64,000 bases of DNA from Haloterrigena alkaliphila (GTDB taxonomy: Archaea > Halobacteriota > Halobacteria > Halobacteriales > Natrialbaceae): contig NZ_CP071462.1 of assembly GCF_017352155.2 (NCBI RefSeq), forward strand, positions 992,001-1,056,000, written 5' to 3'. Made by a program: the position numbers and the translations under genes. Each line of letters starts with the position of its first letter. The first letter of the stretch is position 1. Under the pieces are notes generated by a model that saw nothing but the letters and a program-made list of their open reading frames with translations, ran no database searches and was not told the DNA's origin. Of this stretch, positions 59,450 through 64,000 are shown piece after piece.

Positions 59450-60277
59450 ATGCACGTACTCGGCGTTCTCGATCGCGGGGCCGGCGGCGATGCCCTCGAG
59501 CGGGTCCTCGACCGCCTCGTCGATCGACTCGAGCGGGAGGGACGGGTGGGCGTCGTCAAGTACGACGCGACGATCGCGGACGGGACGGCCGTCCACGACT
59601 CGACGACGGTCGGCGGCGACGTCAGCTACGATCTCGGCGCCGACGGCGACTGGACCGCCTCCGGGACGGGAATGACGGTCGGCGACGCCCTCGATCAATT
59701 GGCGACCGACTGCGAGTACGCCGTCGTGGTCGGCATCGACGATCTCAGACATCCGACGGTCGTCGTGGGCGCGGCCGACGCCGACGGCGAGGACGTCCTC
59801 GCGGCCGCCGAGGCGCCCGGCGACCTCGACCCGGACGCCGTCGCGGCCGAACTCGCGGCGCGAGAGCCCTACGAGACCCTCGAGTCGCTGGTCGAGCGCG
59901 TCAAGCGGTCGCCGGCGGCCGACCGCGCGGGTGCGATCGCCACGTTCACCGGCCGCGTCCGCGCGAAAGACGACGCGGACGACGCGCGCACCCAGTACCT
60001 CGAGTTCGAGAAGTACGAGGGCGTCGCCGACGAGCGCATGGCGGCCCTCGAGACGGATCTCGAAGCCCGCGACGGCGTTCTCGAGGTCGAACTCTACCAC
60101 CGCACGGGCATCGTCGAGGACGGCGAGGACATCGTCTTCGTCGTCGTGCTCGCGGGGCACCGCGAGGAGGCGTTTCGGACCGTCGAGGACGGGATCAACC
60201 GGTTGAAAGACGAGGTTCCGCTGTTCAAGAAGGAGGTGACGGTCGAGGACGAGTTCTGGGTCCACGAGCGATCGTAA
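59450..60277 (+). CDS. moaE: Molybdopterin synthase large subunit MoaE with N-terminal domain
   Basis: A 275-residue protein. The C-terminal half (about 130-275) is MoaE: AIATFTGRVRAKDDADDART, LEFEKYEGVADERMAALETD, EVELYHRTGIVEDGEDIVFV and EVPLFKKEVTVEDEFWVHER. It joins with sulfurated MoaD to build molybdopterin. The N-terminal half (MHVLGVLDRGAGGDALERVL) has a MobB-like start without a clear P-loop, a haloarchaeal addition. Divergent from pyrH-lysS. Confidence 0.9.
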   Translation: MHVLGVLDRGAGGDALERVLDRLVDRLEREGRVGVVKYDATIADGTAVHDSTTVGGDVSYDLGADGDWTASGTGMTVGDALDQLATDCEYAVVVGIDDLRHPTVVVGAADADGEDVLAAAEAPGDLDPDAVAAELAAREPYETLESLVERVKRSPAADRAGAIATFTGRVRAKDDADDARTQYLEFEKYEGVADERMAALETDLEARDGVLEVELYHRTGIVEDGEDIVFVVVLAGHREEAFRTVEDGINRLKDEVPLFKKEVTVEDEFWVHERS

Positions 60278-60526
60278 TACTTGATTTCGTGAATATTTCG
60301 TTCAAAATAGGTCAACCGTCTCGGAACGCGACGTTCTATGAATCTGGATTATTCGGGGCACGATAATAGGTTAGAGACGGTTATAAAACGTCTAGGTCAC
60401 TCTCAGCGTTCAATAAATATTCAATGATTCGAGAATAAAACGTCGATTACCCCCCAGATCGTTGAACACAAACGAAATGCCGCTAACCATCCGCCCTTTA
60501 TAACATCTATACCCAACAACGGATGG
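60278..60526. other. AT-rich island with multiple TATA-like motifs
   Basis: 249 bases, much lower in GC than the surroundings. It contains two GGTTATAAAACG/GAATAAAACG-type direct repeats (60378-60390 and 60432-60441), an inverted repeat AGACG-GTTATAAAA-CGTCT (60375-60393), and TTCAATAAATATTCAA (60409-60424). The right end has the TTTATAA promoter of the next gene (60497-60503). No gene of convincing length. Confidence 0.55.
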
Positions 60527-60772
60527 ATGTCGATGAGCACGACAGCCCAACCCTCCACGGAAAGCAAAGAACGCCGCCTGAAGCGCTACCTTCGCGAACG
60601 TGCCGAAGACGGAGAGCTGTACTTCAAAGGCAAGTTCATCGCGGACGACGTCGGGATGTCCCCCAAAGAGATCGGCGCGTTGATGGTCAAACTCTCGGAC
60701 TCGGTCACCGACCTCGAGATCGAGAAGTGGTCGTACACGAGCGCGACCACGTGGCGCGTCGCTCCGGCCTGA
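60527..60772 (+). CDS. DUF7123-like helix-turn-helix small protein
   Basis: An 81-residue protein, ERRLKRYLRERAEDGELYFK GKFIADDVGMSPKEIGALMV with KLSDSVTDLEIEKWSYTSAT TWRVAPA. A winged-helix-like family present across haloarchaea that I recall as DUF7123. TTTATAA centred 27 bases before 60527 fixes the start; 60533 is a second ATG. Strong promoter suggests abundant expression. Confidence 0.85.
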   Translation: MSMSTTAQPSTESKERRLKRYLRERAEDGELYFKGKFIADDVGMSPKEIGALMVKLSDSVTDLEIEKWSYTSATTWRVAPA

Positions 60773-61020
60773 ACGCGACACCGCGGACACCCTGCGGTCG
60801 CAGCCGCCGGTCCTCCTGACCTCCGACTCGGCGGCGCCTCCCGACCGTCCGCCCTGCGTGCCGGCGCGTCACCGACGCTACCCGGCCACACGCGGCGGTA
60901 TCCCCGCTTCCTCCCCGTTTTTGCTGCCGGTCCCATCGGGACCGCTACCGTTCTGTATCGGAGATAGTCACGCCCGCCGACAGCAGTCGATTTATACGAC
61001 GCGGCCCTGAATCACCGGTG
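60773..61020. other. Intergenic gap
   Basis: 248 bases with no gene seen. CCTCCCCGTTTTTGCTGCCG (60911-60930) holds a T-run that may end the DUF7123-like transcript. TTTATAC at 60991-60997 is the TATA of the next gene. Confidence 0.45.
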
Positions 61021-62184
61021 ATGGACGACGCCGAATCGCCCCGGTTCGGACCCTCGCGGACCGACGAGTCGGCCCCGCGGGACGGCCCGTCACTCGAGCG
61101 TATCGAGTCGGTGTTTCGGGTCTACGAGACGCGAACCGAGGACGATCAGCTGGTGTACTACGGCGATCCCCGGATCCATCCGGAGCGGGCGATCCGGGAG
61201 CTGTGGCCCGCCTTCAGGAAGGCAGGATACGAGCCCGAGTTGACCACCCGGCACGGCGAGTACGTCATCGTCGCCGAGCCGATCAGCGTCGGGATCGACG
61301 GCATTCCGTGGACGAACATCCTGCTGCTGCTCGCGACGATCTGTTCGACGCTGTTCGTCGGCGCGTTCTGGTGGTATCCGGCGATCGATCCGATCGGCAA
61401 TCCGGCCGACATCGTTCGCGCGTGGCCCTTCTCCGCCGCGGTGCTGACGGTGCTCGGCGTCCACGAACTGGGACACTACGTGATGAGCCGCTACCACCAG
61501 GTCGACGCCTCGCTGCCGTACTTCATTCCGGTCCCGACGATCATCGGGACGATGGGCGCGGTGATCAAACTGAAGGGGCGCATGCCGGATCGACGGGCGC
61601 TGTTCGACATCGGCGTCGCCGGGCCGCTGGCCGGGTTGGCCGCGACGGTCGCCGTCGCCATCGTGGGCCTCCACATGCCGCCCGTGATCGTTCCCGAGCC
61701 GCTCGTCCCGGACGGCGACGAGACCGCGTTTCAGCTGGGGATCCCGCCGCTGCTCGAGTTCCTCGCGGTGGCGCTCGATCGGCCGCTGTACGGCGACGAC
61801 CCGACGCGGAACGTCAATCCCGTCGTCATCGGCGCCTGGGTCGGCATGTTCGTCACCTTCCTCAACCTGATCCCGGTCGGCCAACTCGACGGCGGTCACA
61901 TCCTCCGGGCGATGGCCGGCGACCTCCACGAGACGATCAGCGCCCTCGTTCCGGGCGCGCTGTTCGCCCTCGCCGGCTACCTCTACTACGTCGGCGGCTA
62001 CGGCGTCCAGACGGTGTTCATCTGGGTCTTCTGGGGCGTTCTGGCCGTCATCCTCGCGTCGGCGGGCGCGGCCCATCCGATCACCGACGATCGGCTCGGC
62101 ACCTGGCGGTTCGCCGTCGGCGTCGTCACGTTCGGCCTCGGGCTGCTCTGTTTCATGCCGGTTCCGATCTCGATCGTCCAGTAA
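61021..62184 (+). CDS. Site-2 protease family protein
   Basis: A 387-residue membrane protein. The zinc site HELGH is at 148-152 in VLTVLGVHELGHYVMSRYHQ, and the later motif is NLIPVGQLDGGHILRAMAGD. It lacks PDZ domains, unlike the relative at 54694. Residues 1-90 form a soluble cytoplasmic part (ERIESVFRVYETRTEDDQLV). Leaderless start: TATA centred 27 bases before the ATG. Confidence 0.92.
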   Translation: MDDAESPRFGPSRTDESAPRDGPSLERIESVFRVYETRTEDDQLVYYGDPRIHPERAIRELWPAFRKAGYEPELTTRHGEYVIVAEPISVGIDGIPWTNILLLLATICSTLFVGAFWWYPAIDPIGNPADIVRAWPFSAAVLTVLGVHELGHYVMSRYHQVDASLPYFIPVPTIIGTMGAVIKLKGRMPDRRALFDIGVAGPLAGLAATVAVAIVGLHMPPVIVPEPLVPDGDETAFQLGIPPLLEFLAVALDRPLYGDDPTRNVNPVVIGAWVGMFVTFLNLIPVGQLDGGHILRAMAGDLHETISALVPGALFALAGYLYYVGGYGVQTVFIWVFWGVLAVILASAGAAHPITDDRLGTWRFAVGVVTFGLGLLCFMPVPISIVQ

Positions 62185-62238
62185 CCCGTCGGTCCGGCCC
62201 CGTCGTCGCGTTCGTCGTCGTTCACTGCGGAACCGGGC

Positions 62239-63153
62239 TCAGTGCGTGTAGCCGCGGTCCGCGAGTCGGTCGCCGTCCACCGTGATCCCCGCCGCGGGTT
62301 CGGTCACCGAACCGATCACCGAGAGTTCGACGTCGGTCGCGTCTCGAGTCGCCTCGAGCGCCGCGTCGGGTACCGTCGCGACGAGTTCGAAGTCCTCGCC
62401 GAAGGTGAGCGCCCGCTCGAGGACGTCCTCGCCGTCGGCGACGTCGAGCAGCGCGTCGGCGACCGGGATCCGCTCCGCCTCGACGGCGAACCCGCAGTCG
62501 CTGGCCTCCGCTAACTGGTGTAACGACCGGGCGAGGCCGTCGCTCGAGTCCATCATCGCCGTCGCGTGGGGTTCGAGTACTCGGCCTGCGGCGACGCGGG
62601 GTTCGAACCGGAACAGTTCGTTCGCGCGCTCGAGGGTCTCCTCGTCGATATCGTCGGCTTCGCTTCCGTCCGCTCGAGCGCCGCGCTCGAACAACTCGAG
62701 TGCGGCCGCGCTCCGGCCCAGCGTGCCGGTGACGACGACGCGGTCGCCGGGCCGGGCGCCGCTCCGGCGAACGGGGTCGTCGGCGCGGCCGACGGCAGTC
62801 GTCGACACGGTGAACTCGTCGTGGTTGTCGAGATCGCCGCCGACGTACTCGGCGTCGACGCGCTCGCAGACGTCTCGGGCGCCGCCGACGAAGGCGAGCA
62901 GTTCGTCGGGATCGAACTCGGGGGCCGCGTAGGCCGCCACGGCGGCCGTCGCCTCGGCGCCCATCGCCGCCACGTCCGACAGCGACGCGCCGACGGCCCG
63001 CCAGCCCGCCGTGTAGCGGGTCGTTCCCGGCGGGAAGTCCGTCCGCTCGTGGAGCATGTCCGTCGTGAGCACGAGCCCGTCGACGACGGCGGCGTCGTCG
63101 CCGGCGGCCTCGAGTTCGCCCTCGAGCAGCGTCAGGGCGGCGCGCTCGTCCAT
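62239..63153 (-). CDS. thiL: Thiamine-monophosphate kinase
   Basis: A 304-residue PurM-like ATPase. Motifs are DDAAVVDGLVLTTDMLHERT DFP, GWRAVGASLSDVAAMGAEAT, GDLDNHDEFTVSTTAVGRAD, GDRVVVTGTLGRSAAALELF, MMDSSDGLARSLHQLAEASD and FGEDFELVATVPDAAL. It phosphorylates thiamine monophosphate to the diphosphate. The start at 63153 (MDERAALTLLEGELEAAGDD) matches archaeal ThiL. Divergent from rps19e. Confidence 0.93.
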   Translation of the reverse strand: MDERAALTLLEGELEAAGDDAAVVDGLVLTTDMLHERTDFPPGTTRYTAGWRAVGASLSDVAAMGAEATAAVAAYAAPEFDPDELLAFVGGARDVCERVDAEYVGGDLDNHDEFTVSTTAVGRADDPVRRSGARPGDRVVVTGTLGRSAAALELFERGARADGSEADDIDEETLERANELFRFEPRVAAGRVLEPHATAMMDSSDGLARSLHQLAEASDCGFAVEAERIPVADALLDVADGEDVLERALTFGEDFELVATVPDAALEATRDATDVELSVIGSVTEPAAGITVDGDRLADRGYTH

Positions 63154-63321
63154 GCCTCTCCGTTTCGGGCCCAAGACGAAAAACGGACCGGACCGAGGCG
63201 CCTCCGCGTCTCGAGACGGCGCTGTGCTCGCCCGTCGCTGAAACCCCTGCGAACGATCGGCACGCCCCCGCTGCGCGGGACAACGATGGCCTTAAATGCC
63301 GCGGACGGAAACCACACGCCA

Positions 63322-63777
63322 ATGGCTACGATGTACGACGTTCCGGCGGACGACCTCATCGAGGCGGTCGCCGACGATCTCGAGGAACGGCTCGACGAAC
63401 CCGACTGGGGCAAGTTCGCAAAGAGCGGCGTCAGCCGCGAACTGCCGCCCGAACAGGAGAAGTTCTGGGCGCGACGCGCCGCGAGCCTCCTGCGGAAGGT
63501 CTCCGACCGCGGACCGATCGGCGTCGAGCGACTGTCGACGGAGTACGGCGGCTCGAAGGGCGGTTCCAACCGCTACCAGGTCGCCCCCGCCAAGCGCGCC
63601 GACGGCTCGAAGAACCTCATTCGAACGATCCTCCAGCAACTCGAGGAGGAAGACCTCGTCGAGACCGCTGAGGGCGAGGGGCGACGCATCACCCCCGAGG
63701 GACAGAGCCTCCTCGACGACACCGCCGGCGCCGTCCTCGAAGACCTCGACCGTCCGGAACTCGAGCGCTACGCGTAA
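63322..63777 (+). CDS. rps19e: 30S ribosomal protein S19e
   Basis: A 151-residue ribosomal protein. Characteristic segments are MATMYDVPADDLIEAVADDL, DWGKFAKSGVSRELPPEQEK FWARRAASLLRKVSDRGPIG and GSKGGSNRYQVAPAKRADGS KNLIRTILQQLEEEDLVE. Part of the small subunit of archaea and eukaryotes. TTAAAT (63292-63297) sits 27 bases upstream of the ATG. Followed by a PDCD5-family gene, as in many archaea. Confidence 0.96.
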   Translation: MATMYDVPADDLIEAVADDLEERLDEPDWGKFAKSGVSRELPPEQEKFWARRAASLLRKVSDRGPIGVERLSTEYGGSKGGSNRYQVAPAKRADGSKNLIRTILQQLEEEDLVETAEGEGRRITPEGQSLLDDTAGAVLEDLDRPELERYA

Positions 63778-63881
63778 CGCGGGATCGATTCCAGTTTTCC
63801 CGAAACACCCCCTCCAGCGACGGCAGTCTCGACGACCGTCCGAAATCATTTTCCGCTCCGCAACCGAACACGTCGATAGCT

Positions 63882-64000
63882 ATGAGTGGCTCACCCGACG
63901 AGGAGAAACTCGAGGAGCTGCGACAGCAGAAGATGGAACAGCTACAGGAGCAAGCCCAGGGCCAGCAGGGCGACGCCGGACAGGAGGCGGCCCAGCAACA
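63882..64000 (+). CDS. PDCD5-family DNA-binding protein, partial
   Basis: The first 39 residues, MSGSPDEEKLEELRQQKMEQ LQEQAQGQQ, end at the window edge. Acidic/glutamine-rich start and placement after rps19e match archaeal PDCD5/TFAR19 proteins, which bind DNA or the translation machinery. The conserved core is outside the window. Confidence 0.75.
   Translation, partial: MSGSPDEEKLEELRQQKMEQLQEQAQGQQGDAGQEAAQQ

Overview
The window is high-GC, CTCGAG-rich chromosomal DNA of a halophilic archaeon. It has acidic proteins, Tat lipoproteins, N-glycosylation sequons, archaellin and many TATA boxes about 27-28 bases upstream of start codons, which suggests leaderless transcripts. Core archaeal genes are present: aIF2-gamma, rpo7/spt4, a class I LysRS, rps19e and a PDCD5-family gene. 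The gene content looks like the order Natrialbales, but that is an inference and no species is claimed. The DNA is gene-dense and mostly ordinary chromosome. No rRNA, tRNA, CRISPR array or intact insertion sequence was seen.

Layout: 1-4000 holds the archaellum locus (arlCE-arlF-arlG on the minus strand, leaving the window at the left edge, and two tandem near-identical archaellin genes on the plus strand). 4.2-9.9 kb has a lipoprotein, a PIN/AbrB toxin-antitoxin pair with a palindromic operator, a 7-TM membrane protein, a histidine kinase and a DHH phosphoesterase. 10-18.5 kb has three UspA-type proteins, a GNAT, an AAA ATPase, a PHP hydrolase, an MNT/HEPN pair and a metallo-beta-lactamase hydrolase. 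18.7-29 kb is a phosphate/arsenic region: an AbrB-PhoU regulator divergent from pstB-phoU, then ridA, arsR-acr3-arsC, then pstS-pstC-pstA. The Pst transporter genes are therefore split by an arsenic-resistance cassette.

30.4-33.5 kb is the conserved information-processing operon aIF2-gamma / PIN / rpo7 / spt4 / dephospho-CoA kinase. 33.7-36.5 kb holds two secreted or anchored proteins, one with a long glycosylation-rich 11-residue repeat. 36.5-41.8 kb holds FAH hydrolase and cyclase genes, an SLC13 permease and a flavin oxidoreductase. 41.8-42.4 kb is a gene-free inverted-repeat element with a solo relative at 11.2 kb. 42.4-51.8 kb has transporters (MATE, DUF389, MFS), a YgfZ/GcvT-like protein and small conserved haloarchaeal families. 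51.9-54.2 kb is pitA (chlorite-dismutase/monooxygenase fusion) divergent from a PadR regulator. 54.1-64 kb holds two site-2 proteases, lysS-pyrH, moaE, thiL, rps19e and the start of a PDCD5-family gene.

The most interesting points are the ars cassette inside a split pst locus with matching palindromic promoter elements, well-formed candidate operators in front of arsR and the AbrB antitoxin, the large inverted-repeat element, the hendecad glyco-repeat protein next to a DUF6230-like protein, a frameshifted small membrane gene, and a cupredoxin-like lipoprotein with no histidine copper ligands.
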